From Seminavis robusta (lineage: Eukaryota; Bacillariophyta; Bacillariophyceae; Naviculales; Naviculaceae): a stretch of DNA of 64,000 nucleotides. Below the pieces are notes generated by a model. The model made no database searches. It was not told the origin of the DNA and worked only from the letters and a program-made list of their open reading frames with translations. Positions 51,411 to 63,253 of the stretch are shown here, one piece after another; the stretch's first letter is position 1; the number at the start of each line of letters is the position of its first letter. Location: NCBI GenBank assembly GCA_903772945.1, contig CAICTM010000126.1, positions 46,870-110,869 on the forward strand, written 5' to 3'. The translations under genes and the position numbers were made by a program.

Positions 51411-52848
51411 GGTCGATACAAAAGAAAGGACAAGAGTTGTCAAAGTACCAACGTCAACGAATAAAACCGATAAAAGGTCGCAAAATAAATGAGACGAGAG
51501 GAATGGCCGAATTTTGCACCGAGCGTGCAAACGGCCCTCAAAAAGAAACGGCGGTAAAACCGGGATTGATCGAAGCGCATCCTTTGACTGATGGGCTTGA
51601 GAAAGATGGACGGACCGAAACAAACCTGCCGTGGTGCATGTTGGTCATCTGACGATAGGAAGTGATAGACAAAAGCAACGAGGAGGGTTTTTCGCTGACC
51701 AGATGGAACCTGACATGGGTCTATGCCTTGGAACGAGCGACAACCCCCTGGACAATTCGTGAGAAATTCGATTCTGGCCCAGCGACTTTTCTGAATGGCA
51801 CGATACGGGGGTTCAGTGCTGGTGAGGCAAAGTATGCAACTACAGTACCGGTAAGCAGAACACAAGGGAGCTGCAGGGTAAGCACATTCATAAAGAGAAT
51901 TGGTCAGCTCACATGATACAGCATGCCCTCTCAAGGGTTGTAATGGCGGCCGGAGGTTGTTGTTATGGAAGTACTCAAGGTTGATGCCACCGCTTATAGG
52001 ATGCTACTGTAATGAACGTGTCATGTAGTGCCTGGAATCTAGTAGCACACGCAACGCGATCGACCCAACGATTTTATCCTTAGAAGCGCGAGTTGGAACA
52101 ATTTGGCTTTCTTTTAGTATGCGGTACAGTACGGTCTTTTAATAGTTGATGGTCCACTGTAGATGGATGCCAAGTCCGCCAAGAGAGTTTTCGGAAGAAC
52201 TGAGTGTGGTTCGACCAGGTTTCCTTTGAAATCGAGCCAATCTCGCCTCCATTTCCAATTCACGCACTTGGATTTGCTTTGCTTTGCTTTGCTCGAACCT
52301 TGAGGAGCCTCTCATTGGAATGGCGCTGACGTTTGGCCTTGTAGAGTCCTTTCATTGCAAGGATGTTCAAGCGGGCTGCCCCGCAAAAGCCATCGGGCAA
52401 TCGAAACTTGAATGGTGACGTTCAGCACAACCAACTCGACTGGTAGCACAAGCAACACGCTTTCCTTGCGGAAGTAAGAAAGAACCGAGTCGTTACCAAT
52501 AGGGAGAAAGAACCGGACAGTATCACGAGGCAAGAGAAAGACAAAAGCGAAAGGAGAATCATAGTGATCCATCCACCCGTCCACTGACGTCGCGAACAGT
52601 TTGGTTGGTTTGAACGATCGATTCGTTCAACCAAGAAAGCTCCGAGACAATACCGATTGCGGTTTCACGACCAAGCTCTTTCCTTCTCTTTCGCCCTTGC
52701 TAGACATGCCCAGATGATAGCCTCCGCCCTGGTTGAGCTGATGTTTTCTTTTGGCACCTGTGCAATAATAATTGCGACCAGTTTCCCCCATTCCAAGCCC
52801 AAGTTTGCTGCCCCGACCCTCAAACTTCTTCCCTTGTGACCACAAATC
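51411..52848. other. Intergenic, no supported gene
   Basis: 1.44 kb with one TACCGGTA (51846). An open minus frame (51440-51934) overlaps the leader of the four-TM gene and has no recognised content. A TTTGCTTTGC repeat lies at 52274-52292. Confidence 0.4.
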
Positions 52849-54027
52849 CTACTCTTCTATCCGGAAGCGAAGGTAGACTGGCAAATGATCCATTGGATGC
52901 AACTTTGCATTCCAGTAGACGGGATCTCCCTTCTCCACCAATGCCCTACCAGGTTCGTTGTACCATATACGATCACACCAAGCCGGGAATCTCTGCTTTT
53001 GATAGCAGGCTGTGAGTGCTTGATCTTCTTCTTTGTTGTTGTCGCCAGTATTGTTGTTTTCCAGTAGGTTGGTCTGGTTGCTGCGTGCTATGGCTGGATC
53101 GTCCTCTAATAGGTACGTGGGACCAAATGCAATGGGCATCTCGGTCATGACCATGCCCGATTTTTCTTGGATGATTTGTTGCATCAACTTGGGTTCCTTG
53201 TCAAATTGTTCGCGGATCGTCGTCCAGTGGTTGGCCCGATGCAAATAGTCCCAGACTTGCGAGCTGGCGTGTATTTTCTTCTTTTCCAATTCAATTTTCG
53301 TCGTAGCGTCCTCGACTGTTTCTTCCAAGTGTGCCTTGAGACCATGCGTGTCGAGACGCATGTTCCAATCGCCAAATAGAAAGAGTGGCAACTCTTTATT
53401 GTTGTTGTTGAAGGTGGTGGCTTGCACAATGGCTTCGAGGCGTTTGTGCACATATTCCGAAGGAAATGGCTGCGAGGCTGCGACAGTGTTATCGGCATCA
53501 TGCAACAAATGGAGGTTCATAAACTGGAGCGTTGTCGTGTCGCCGATGCGCAACCTGGTTTGTAGATATCCTTTGCGACTGGTACCCGCATTGGAAAACT
53601 TGGCGCTCTGAAAGAAAGACGAGCTGTTGTCTATCTCCTGGACGGGGACAAACTTGTCTTTGGCAACGGACCAGAGCGCGACTCGTTCCACCACTCGTGC
53701 ACTGCAAAAGAGGACGGTTCCCATGGCGGTAAAGGTCGTCACGTCATTTTCCATGGGAGCCAAGAGGCCGCTACACCATGCCGCCGTCGGGTAGCACTGT
53801 GTCACCATTCCCTTGAAATAGTCGTTAAAGGCTCCATGAAACTTTTTGCCACCCATTTCCTGGAAATGGAGCACCAGCACGTCCACAGTAGTGCCACTGG
53901 CTTCCACAAAGGCAGCGACGGATTGACACCATTGTTCCGTCATGGCCTGGTTCTCGGCTGTCACCTCATTTTCGACGTTGCACTCGATGCTACCGATATT
54001 TTGAGTCAATAAAAGGACGTTCAGCAT
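52849..54027 (-). CDS. Inositol-polyphosphate 5-phosphatase-like (INPP5A-type) phosphatase
   Basis: 392 aa from the ATG at 54027; the frame is open 21 codons further, but without an ATG. The N-terminus MLNVLLLTQNIGSIE and LVLHFQEMGGK (Glu57) match the start of type I 5-phosphatases. LFGDWNMRLD (about 218-226) and FPAWCDRIWY (about 363) are the paired signatures of the catalytic core. NLHLLHDADN (171-180) matches the type I NLHLFHDA segment. These are Mg2+-dependent enzymes of the endonuclease/exonuclease/phosphatase fold that remove the 5-phosphate of IP3 and IP4 and so end Ca2+ signalling. Length is like the human type I enzyme, without extra domains. No TM or prenylation CaaX motif at the end (FRIEE). 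It diverges from the LRR gene at 54273 with 245 bp between starts. Confidence 0.85.
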   Translation of the reverse strand: MLNVLLLTQNIGSIECNVENEVTAENQAMTEQWCQSVAAFVEASGTTVDVLVLHFQEMGGKKFHGAFNDYFKGMVTQCYPTAAWCSGLLAPMENDVTTFTAMGTVLFCSARVVERVALWSVAKDKFVPVQEIDNSSSFFQSAKFSNAGTSRKGYLQTRLRIGDTTTLQFMNLHLLHDADNTVAASQPFPSEYVHKRLEAIVQATTFNNNNKELPLFLFGDWNMRLDTHGLKAHLEETVEDATTKIELEKKKIHASSQVWDYLHRANHWTTIREQFDKEPKLMQQIIQEKSGMVMTEMPIAFGPTYLLEDDPAIARSNQTNLLENNNTGDNNKEEDQALTACYQKQRFPAWCDRIWYNEPGRALVEKGDPVYWNAKLHPMDHLPVYLRFRIEE

Positions 54028-54272
54028 GATGCTCGGGTAGGTTACTAAATCAATCAAGGAGGACAAGAGCAGTACGGTACCGTACAGCAACTGCAGGTGG
54101 GATCAAGGAGGCTGCTGTTGGATTCTAATTCTTGGATCTTTGTTTTGCTGATGCTGGGAGATTTTGTTCTTGGCGCTTCTTCACGATGACTGTCGCTCGA
54201 CTCAAAGTCATCGAATGCCTCATTATTTCTCTCTATCGAGCCTTTGACCAGGTCTTGATAGTTATCTTGATC

Positions 54273-56351
54273 ATGATGAGCACCGGAACAAGCAGCAGGT
54301 GGAACGATGGACTCGGCAATACTACTACTAGTATGAGATGGAAATCCATGGTGTTGGTTCTGGTGATCGCTGCTGTGGTTGCCGCCGTCGGGTTTGTCTC
54401 GAATGGTACCACTATGGCTGTGACTATCAACAGTGGCACTACTAGTAGCAACCGACTGCTTCAATACGTAAATAACGACGGACCTCTCATCAAGCAACCA
54501 AGCACACGATTTGAAGACTTGGTGGCACTCTTGGTCAGGGCCGACATCAGTGCCCTCCAGGATTTGGAAGACCCCAATTCTCCTCAGTATCAGGCGGCCG
54601 ACTGGATGGCCAATGAGGACGAGTCGGAATTGGATTTGGACGGCGACACCAACCTCCCTGCCATTACCCAGCGATACGTCCTGATGGTATTCTATTTCGC
54701 CATGGGAGGACCAAACTGGGCCCATGGATTGAATTTCTTGGAACCTGTCAATGAGTGCGAGTGGAACCTTGATGCCATAGTGGGCGATGGCCTCCCTCGG
54801 ACGTATGGATTCACTTGCTTTGGGGACACGGGGACCGTTCGGAGATTGTATATGCGTAAGTAGTAACGTACGAAAGAGGGGTATCCAGAGATCTTTCTTC
54901 CATTGGCTCATCTATGTTCTGTGGCTTCTTCCATTCCTTCATCATCTATGTATTCTTCCGTCAGCCCCCAACTTTTTGGAAGGTTCCTTTCCCATGGAAC
55001 TGTCTTATTTGACGCACTTGGAAGACCTCTTTGCCTTTAACAATCCAGACCTCACGGAACCTTTTCCAGCATTCTTGCAAGGTCACGAAAATATTGAAAC
55101 CATTGGGCTGCACTACTGTGCTCTCAATGGCACACTGCCCGAATGGGTGGGTGATTTGACATCCCTCGAGAGCCTCGCCTTGTCCAACAATCAATTGGAA
55201 GGATCACTCCCTGAGAATTTTTCCAATCTGACCAATCTGCAGCAGCTATACCTCGATGACAACTTTTTCCTAGAGGTCAACATGACCTTGTTGGCCAACA
55301 TGACGCGTCTTAGACATTTGATCTTGGAACAAACCATACTAACATCATCGTGGATGCTCGATGACATGTTGATTGGTGGCTGGCCACGATTGGAGATTCT
55401 AGACTTGAGTGAATGCAACTTGACTTCCACCATACCCACCAGCCTATTACAACATACCACGCTGCGGATTCTGGATCTCCACGACAATCAACTTTACGGA
55501 ACATTGCCCACTCTACTTTCAGACACCAACACCGCTCTGGAATTGCTGGCACTCAACTACAACAATCTTGCAGGGGAAATTCCCACCGCATTTGGTCAAC
55601 TCGTCGCCCTGAAGCACTTGGATCTCTCTGTCAATCAATTCACTGCCACCATTCCGGATGCATTGAGTGAAATGAGTGATTCTCTGAGAATTCTATTCTT
55701 GGCATCCAATCCCTTCCAAGCTTCACCCATTCCCTCGTTTTTGCAGGACATGACCAATCTCATCGAATTGTCCTTGAAGAATACGGCACGAACCGGAGAG
55801 ATTCCCTCGTGGATTGGCAACACTCCGCCAGACTTGACATTGCTCGATTTGGGAGAGAACGAGTTGAGAGGGTCCATTCCAGGTTCTTTAAGTGGTTTGG
55901 CCTTTCTACGAGTGCTGATGCTGAATCACAATCAGCTCAGTGGCACCATCCCCTCGTTGCTGTCGTCCCTTCAATACACTCTTGGTACGTAAATGTGTTG
56001 ATGTATGTGGGCACGTCAATCATACCTTTGCCACCTTATTTATTCGTCTGCCATTTAATGTCTACAATCTCTACAGAGTTCTTGTTAATTGAAGGCAATA
56101 ACCTTAAAGGCGACGCTGGGCCAGTGTGCGATGGTTTCGCTGCAATACGTGAATTCTATTCCGCAGATTGCTTCGAAATCGGGTGTTCATGTTGCGATGT
56201 TTGCTGTGTGGATAGTGACAGCGATTGCAATGATAGGAATTGGTTGATTGATGCCGATCCCATTTGGGAACTGGGATTTGAACGGGTATGGCCCACTGAT
56301 TTGATCAATGTCGGTTCGTACACTATCAGTTTCAATGGAGACATTCCATAA
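54273..56351 (+). CDS. Single-span membrane protein with leucine-rich repeats, no kinase (three exons)
   Basis: I read exons as 54273-54855, 54965-55984 and 56077-56351, with GT-AG introns of 109 and 92 bp. The total is 1878 nt, 625 aa, in frame. The splices join LYM to PPNFLEGSFP and the LxxL pattern to EFLLIEGNNLKG. Unspliced frames end early. A short N-terminus precedes a TM helix (about 26-42, MVLVLVIAAVVAAVGFV), then a capped region with Trp and Cys (CEWNLDA...FTC) and about 12 plant-type LRRs. The C-terminal cap is Cys-rich (CFEIGCSCCDVCC). It has the same plan as the protein at 40949 but with a far shorter cytosolic part. It probably presents LRRs to the outside or lumen. No kinase is seen. 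Confidence 0.8.
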
Positions 56352-57607
56352 CGATGCGACGACGTGGGCTTTGAGATGGCCATTCATTGCAACTAGCTAG
56401 CCTTGTACCAGGTAGCATCCTTGTAGATAGTGTAAACCAACTGCTAGCCTTGTAGAAAAAGCTAAGTCGAAACCAAAAGAGATGTAAATCAAATTTGAAG
56501 GAGGCGGGAAAGCATCTTGAAGCTCGAAAGCCTCCAGGAGCTTCAGACCAGTATCCGCTTTTGATTGTTGGGATGTTTGGAAAGCATTCAGTTGCTTTGG
56601 CAGCAGTCAAGTCGGCGGATCACGAAACGATATGGACCTCCTTGCTTGGATCACGGCCAGGTCAAAACCAACCGGGATGTACTTTAAAAGAAATATCCGG
56701 ACATGACATGGCTAGGTTCACGAAGCCTGGAGCCAGACCTCAGAGCGGATAGATCCAGACTACCTCCAATCCCAAATGGACCAAATGCTACGGTAGACAA
56801 TTCAGAAATGCGCTTCGTGCCCAGGTTCATTCGATGGCTTCTTTCGCATCGATTGCCAAGTAGGATACTCAAGAAGATATCATACAGGAGACTGAACAAG
56901 GGAGCCATTAATCGGACTACCTTTTCGAACCTTACTGTATAATAATCCTCTTAGTGGTGTGATGATGGACAACCAAAATGTTCCAATCGGTCCCAACGAA
57001 GCAGTGCTTCAGTGGTTCGTAAGTACGTAGCGAACTGCCACAACTTTATCATCAAGTTGTGACCGACCGCTGTTGACGGCGACTAGCTAGTGACATGTAC
57101 CGAAAGGATACAACTGACCAACCGAAGAACGCAATGCATAAACGCGTAGGTTAGTTAATTAGTGTCTCATGACACCTGCTGCCATATTGTTCGTTGAAAG
57201 GAAATCTAACTAGCCATCACTTGACTCATGCGATTGCAGGTACCGTTCGAGCTGGCTAGAACTCTTTCGAGAACATCGGAACGTTTCCAGTTGAATTTCC
57301 TTTTAGAAGCCGGATATCGGAGCTGTCTTGCGTTAAAGCCGACCCTAACCGCAACGCCCAACGACACACGACACATGGAAAACTGTCGTGTCGTGTGACA
57401 CCGCGCCTTATGGTACACGACACCGACATGTCAGAGGTGGTGCAAAATGCCAGCAAAGCGGCACTCGTCATCCAATCAAAACAAACAGAGCCACTGACAT
57501 CACCATGTGTGTGACACCAATGAAATGCCAATGATCGCAGCTCACTTTTTGAGATAGGGTATGCTCTCTGTGGCCAGCTCGCAGTTAAAAGCTAGCAATT
57601 ATCTATT
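56352..57607. other. Intergenic, no supported gene
   Basis: 1.26 kb. A frame starting near 56495 and another near 56703 read partly protein-like (the latter RFIRWLLSHRLPSRILKK) but are in different frames and not recognisable. This may be a decayed gene. Confidence 0.4.
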
Positions 57608-57611
57608 CTAT

Positions 57612-58038
57612 TGCACTACGCTAAAAGCTAGTGTAAAGATCTTTCGAGTGTTTTGAGTTTGAGAGAATGAAAGTTATGAGAGGATTAGAAAGCTATGAAA
57701 ACTAATCAACGAGAGAGATCCACAATCAAAGGATCGTAGATCTGAACTCCCGCGGGAGACTGTAGAGTGTGATAGAGTAGGTTGCGGTAGCAATCCTACT
57801 CACTCCACGATCCAAAAACGGAACGCGTGGAAGATTCGTCTAGCACTTATCTAGTAGCGTGGAAGTACTCCACGTTGGCTAAATATCTAGAGCGATGTTT
57901 CATCATCAACCTAGTATGACTAGAGCGGTCATTGAGAACCCTGTCTCCAATGACTATTCGCGAAGGATTACGTCATGAGTCGAACTCAGACCCTATCTAG
58001 GATCGAGTCGCGAATAAGGCTAAGAGCCGTGTATTGCA
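57612..58038 (-). repeat. 3' LTR of the outer Gypsy-type element
   Basis: 427 bp. It starts TGCA and ends TGCA in element orientation (TGCAATACACGG ... GCGTAGTGCA). It aligns end to end with the 5' LTR of the inner copy (59272-59692), mostly with one-base indels. Confidence 0.85.
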
Positions 58039-58537
58039 TTCGCCCCCTGACAAGGGTCACGGAAGGCACGACATCAGTCGGACAAGGAGAACATATAACA
58101 TATGAATTAAAGTGCGGGGCACTCTCCGGAGATTGGATGTAGACATGTGCGTCGCACGATGGCAATCCTACAAGGGGACAAGGCTTTGTATGGGTGTAAT
58201 ACCTAATGTTCCAAGTCTGGTAAGACTGTGCCGCTACTGGCGTAGTATGTCGGAGCCGTACAGTGCCATTGTTTTTGACTCGGTCTGTGTGTGGTAAGGG
58301 ACCTTGTGCGTTGGCTGACCGTACTAACGGTTCTGATACTGATGAATCCTCATAGTATCGTGACATGGTGTTGATGAGGGCACGTGCCTTTTTCCCTTAT
58401 CGGTGTTTTCTGGATAAGTCGTTGGCGACGTTCCTTAATGTATTTCCGGTTTGCTTTGAAACGGATGTGGTGAGTTTGTCCGATTGACGCGCGTGAACTT
58501 GCGACGAGTCATGTTCATCCGGAGATCTTCTCGACCT

Positions 58538-59267
58538 CTACGCCGGACTCACGTTCTCTGTCCATGACGACCTGTCATTGGATACTGGGTAACCCACGTC
58601 TGTTTCAGAACGATGGTTACTCCGTCTGCTGTCTTTGGAGAGACCTTGGTAGTTCATTGGTCCAATGAATCCACGAAGTTCCTTCTGTTGGTAGGAAGAG
58701 CGATAGCTGGATCGCATCTTTATCTTTTTAGTTAAGGGTGGCTTCCTTCTCGAGAAGTCCAATTGTCTAGATACTCCAGTTCTCCTATCGGAAGCCTTGG
58801 TAGTGTTGATTTCAATCCCGACTTCTTGAGGTCTTTGGGGAAAGGTCATCCTACTGTTCAAGCGATCTGCGGATCGACGTCCGTTAGGATGAGTTGATCA
58901 TCAATGTATGCACGAACATTTTCTAAGTCATGCATGGTGTTTTCATCTTCCTTTGAAGATGTCGGGACTATTACATAGGCCATTGGCAACCTCTGTACAT
59001 CGTGCTTTCCTCTCGGGAGTGCAATGGTATAGTGTTGCTTCAGTGATGTGACAGCTGATGTGGTAGTGTCCCGTGGTTCAGGTCTAGACTGGAGCGCACT
59101 TGAATCCATCTAGTTCAAGAGCATGTCCTGTATTTTTGGATAGGATAAGGCTTCCGCTTGTTCCGTTTGTTCGGTTCCCGAAAATCAGAGATGAATCTTG
59201 CAGATCCTCTTTCTTGGAATGATAAAATGTGGTGCGCCCACTTGGAACTATTCACCTTCTTGAGTAT
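58538..59267 (-). pseudogene. Degenerate reverse transcriptase region, outer Gypsy copy
   Basis: Two minus-strand segments in different frames carry the RT landmarks. One has TIALPRGKHDVQRLPM and RAYIDD (the catalytic YxDD motif). The next, after a frameshift, has KELRGFIGPMNY, the block joining RT to RNase H in Ty3/Gypsy elements. Upstream (in element order) FISDFREPNKR... and KRKPYP match the RT finger region. Integrase is missing: the region between RT and the LTR is far too short. Several stops and frameshifts make this non-functional as shown. Confidence 0.8.
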
Positions 59268-59271
59268 CCTG
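59268..59271 (+). repeat. Target-site duplication CCTG, left
   Basis: CCTG directly left of the inner LTR, repeated at 63893-63896 directly right of it. This marks the insertion of the inner element into the outer one. Confidence 0.8.
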
Positions 59272-59692
59272 TGCAATACACGGCTCTTAGCCTTATTCGC
59301 GACTCGATCCTAGATAGGGTCTGAGTTCGACTCATGACGTAGTCCTTCCGAATAGTCATTGGAGCAGAATTCTCAATGACCGCTCTAGTCATACTAGGTT
59401 GATGATGAAACATCGCTCTAGATATTTAGCCAGCGTGGAGATTCCACGCTACTAGAAAATGCTAGACGAATCTTCCACGCGTTCCGTTTTTGGATCGTGA
59501 GAGAGTAGGATTGCTACCACAACTACTCTATCACACTTACGTCTCCCGCGGGAGTTCAGATCTACGATCCTTTGATTGTGGATTCTCTTCGTTGATTAGT
59601 TTTTTCATAGCTTTCTAATCCCTCTCATAACTTTCATTCTCTCAAACTCAAAACACTCCGAAGATCTTTACCATAGCTTTTAGCGTAGTGCA
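59272..59692 (+). repeat. 5' LTR of inner Gypsy-type element
   Basis: 421 bp, TGCAATACACGG ... GCGTAGTGCA. Confidence 0.85.
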
Positions 59693-59742
59693 TTTTGTTT
59701 AAAAACACAATAGCTTCAGCTACCCTCAACCTATTCTTCACC

Positions 59743-60745
59743 ATGAAGATTGCTAAAGACGCATACAACAGCTTCGAGTCCAAGCTGCGTGACAAACCAA
59801 TCCTCCTCTCATCGACCTGATGATGAATGCGAAATCGACGATTCTCCCTCTACCACCTACAAACTTCGCACTGTTCCAGCAGATGCTAACAGCGCCAAGA
59901 TACACCTTCAGGGTCCAAATCATCAATGATCTGAGACTCCACGTCAAACCATCAAGTGGCTGGACGAATGGAGAAGGTCTTCGTCGGGCTTGCAATTGCT
60001 ACGCCTGACGACAAACAAACCCCTCAAGGAGATGACTTCTACTCTGCAAGAGCAGTACGAATCTAGCTGTGCAGGCCATCGTGAAATACGTTGAAATGCT
60101 TGCCAGATTCAGTCAACGGGATTGTCCACGCGATTGTACGTGGTGGCGAAGACGAGCCACTTTCCAAGCACGTTTCCAGGCTGCCTGGAACGGGGCAGCT
60201 CACCTGCTTTGGACGACGTGACAATACGTTTGGCATAAATGCTGTATCGAAGCGGTCTGTCCCTACAGGCGCTTGAAAAGCAGAAACGCTATGCGCCGCA
60301 AATGCGTAAGCCTGCTGATATGTGCTACTCGGGCTTATGTCAAAACCTCAGTCGGAGAACCGATGAACTCCTCGTCTACCAACCTTTTGGACCCAACCAA
60401 ACGTTGAACCATGACGAAGTCATTGAATTGTTTGTCATGGAATTCACGCTCGTGGAAGAAGAAGATGGGCGAAAACGACTTCGATCCTTTCTCAGCTCCT
60501 ATCGGAGAAACCATTGGTTCTGCGAACGCATGGAACCCTCCGAAGACTTTGACAAGGGCGTGATGCAAAGCAAGTCTCCTACGAAGAAGAACAAAGACAA
60601 GAAGTACAAAGTTACTCGCAACAACGACGCAATCTTCCAAGAACGAAGAAAAAAATGGTGCGACTACCAAGAGTCCAGCACTCACAACACTGCTGACTGC
60701 ACTGACCCTGAAGAAGCTCAAGGCCAAGTCCAAGTCCTGGTCTGA
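59743..60745 (+). pseudogene. Gag-like polyprotein region, frameshifted
   Basis: An ATG at 59743 opens MKIAKDAYNSF but stops after 25 codons. Further gag-like pieces follow in other frames: TIKWLDEWR, VFVGLAIATPDDKQTPQGDDF, then the longest piece (60239-60745). Its early part has LQALEKQKRYAPQMRKP and PFGPNQTLNHDEVIEL, typical of the gag capsid region of such elements, and it ends with a zinc-knuckle-like WCDYQESSTHNTADC. At least four frameshifts or stops are present. Many involve single-base changes that might be consensus errors. Confidence 0.75.
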
Positions 60746-61799
60746 CAACGATAACAAGCCGAGCGTACAACAAGAAAAACTTGGAAACGCAAGTTCGACG
60801 ACAGCCAAGACTGACACCAAAAAGGAACTTTCTGTCCTCATGAAAAAGGTTTCCAACGCTGCGTCCAGGCTGATGAGAAGAAAAAGGAATGCAATCCATG
60901 TTGCTCAAGCGCAAGTCTGACAAACTCCGACAACGAGGAGCGACTCCTCTGTTGGATCCATCAACATGATGGACAAGAAATGGCCGCTGTCGACAAGGCA
61001 CTTGCCGAATTACGACTTCAATTATTCGTACGGAGAGATTCTCCGTCTGAAGATTAGGCCATGGATGATGATCCAACGGACCCATGTTCCGATTTCTCAT
61101 ACCTAATTATGAAGATATCTCACTAAATAGTAAACAAGATTTGTTTCAACTAACGAAGTCTACGCAAATTAGATAATTGCCTTAGTAAATGATCAAATAG
61201 ATACTGAGATCTATTCAGGCATCGTTAACTTCGTCCATGGCCAATCAACATCATCAACGTCGCACGACAAGAGACACTTGAAACTATCGTCTATGTTAGA
61301 TTCTAACAGGCGACGAAGAACGAAAACCCGTAACCACTATGGCTAGAGACAGAAGCAATCCGGAAACTCTAATTGGCTCACCATACTAAGAGTTTACTCA
61401 TGAAGAATCACTGGGGGCGTCAAGCATCACGGACTGCTTCCATGAAAGAATTGAGACCCCTCACAAAGTGTAAGTGCACACTTCTCGATTCCTGAGTTCC
61501 ACGATGATAGAATTATCAAGTGGAATTTACACGTACCAGAACTTGGGGGCGCAAGACGTGATCATAGTCATAGACCTCTTGCGATCTAAGAATCAAGTTG
61601 ATTTCACTACCAATGTCATTGGAGTGGAACCATGCATTCTTCCCGGCGAAAGAGAAAAACTCCAATAGAAAGGAATACTTCTCCATTTCCGGTTCTGCGG
61701 CTGTCACGACAACGAAATAGCTCACAAGAGATCTTGGATACGACATAGACCAATAGCTTAAGGAGATATGCCAGAGTCGAAATCCGTTAAACAAGGAAG

Positions 61800-62660
61800 C
61801 GCAAGAACTGCCTCATGCTTTTCAACCAAGTGCTTGGAACCCAAGTCGAGGACACCTTAGGAGAGTTGCGCATGGAGCGTATACGAAGTAGAACTTCGTC
61901 CCGACGCTAAAATCCTAATTACACTAGGGCTCACCCTACTCCACGAGTCCACACCAACACTCTTAAAAGGAGGTTGAACGTCTACTGCAAAGACAGGAGC
62001 ACTCAAGAAAGTAATCGTTCCAGTGGGCGGCACCAACTTTCATCATTCCCAAGAAGAGGATCTGACGATTCATCTCTGATTTCTGGAACTGAACAAAAGG
62101 ATTAGCGGAAGCCTTATCCTATCCCAAAATAACAGGACATGCTCTTGAATCGTAGATGATTAAGTACGCTACTATCTAGAACTATAACACGGGACACTAC
62201 ACATCGAGCTTTCACCTCACTCGAACAACCTATACCATTGCACCCCCTAGAAGGGAAAGGCACGAGTACCAGAGTTTGCCAATGGGCCTATGTAATAGTC
62301 CCTAGAATCTTCCAAAGGAAGATGAAGAGCACGCATCCATGACTTAGAAAATGTCCGTGCATACGTTAACGATTCACTCATCCTAACGACGTCGACTCGC
62401 AGATCGCGTTGAAAAGTAGGATGACCTTTCCCAAAGACTCCAAGAAGTCGGGATTGAATCAACACTACCAGGCCTTCCTACGATAGGAAGAACTGGAGTA
62501 TCTAGACATTTGGACTTCTCGAGAAGGAGCCAACTCTTAACAAAAACAGACTAACAGATGGATCCAGCTATTGCTCTTCCTACACAACAGGAGTAACTTC
62601 GTTGATTCATTGACAACTACCAAGGGCTGCTTACAAAACAGCAGACGGAGTAACCATAGT
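61800..62660 (+). pseudogene. Degenerate reverse transcriptase region, inner Gypsy copy
   Basis: Frame-switching translation gives pieces equivalent to those of the outer copy: an upstream block around EDTLGELRMERI, NRSS and SDDSSLISGTEQ (frame-shifted finger region), RKPYP, LPMGLCNSP, then an eroded palm motif near 62360-62390. The DNA matches the reverse complement of 58538-59267 across most of its length. Not a functional ORF as shown. Confidence 0.75.
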
Positions 62661-63253
62661 TCATGAACCAGACGTGGTTACACCAGTATCCATGACCAGT
62701 GTGTCATGGACAGAGACGTGAGTTCCGCGTAGAGATCGAAAGACTCCTCCGGGATGAACATGGACTTCGTCGCAGAGTTCACGCCCGTCAATCGTGACAA
62801 GACTTCACGCACATCCGTTTCAAAGTAAACCGGAATACATTAAGGAACGTCGCCTCAACGACTTATCCCGAAAAACACCTATAAGGGAAACACGGCACGT
62901 GTCCCTCGATCCACACACCATGTCAACGAACTATGAGGATTCATCAGTATCAGAAACCGTTAGACGGTCATCCAAACGCACAAAGGTCCTTACACACACA
63001 GACCGAGTCAATAACAATGCCTGTACGGCTTCCCGAAACATACAAACTAGGAAAAAAACGCTGAGCGGCACAGTCTACCAACTTGGAACATAGGTATTTA
63101 CACCCATACAAGGTCCTGATATCCTTGTAGGATTGCCATCGTGCGACGCATCATGTCCTACATCCAATCTCCGGAGAGTGCCCCGCACTTAATTCATATG
63201 TTCTCCATGTCCGACTGATGTCGTGCCTTTCGGTGACCCTGTCAGGGGGCGAA

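Larger units (their letters stand above)
57612..59271 (-). mobile_element. Ty3/Gypsy-type LTR retrotransposon, outer copy (left part; interrupted)
   Basis: Minus-strand element: 3' LTR 57612-58038, purine tract CAGGGGGCGAA on the minus strand just inside it, then RT-region sequence up to 59271. The element then stops at the plus-strand element inserted at 59272 and continues after it from 63893, where minus-strand sequence resumes (about 107 bp match the part of the inner copy just left of the RT match). Its 5' part and 5' LTR lie beyond the window. The left flanking CTAT (57608-57611) is the candidate target duplication half. Confidence 0.85.

Noticed and set aside
51440-51934. 164-aa minus-strand frame upstream of the four-TM gene
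   Set aside because: Overlaps that gene's leader, Cys-scattered composition, no recognisable content.
56495-56942. Possible decayed gene in two frames
   Set aside because: Protein-like only in short pieces, frames do not join, no family recognised.
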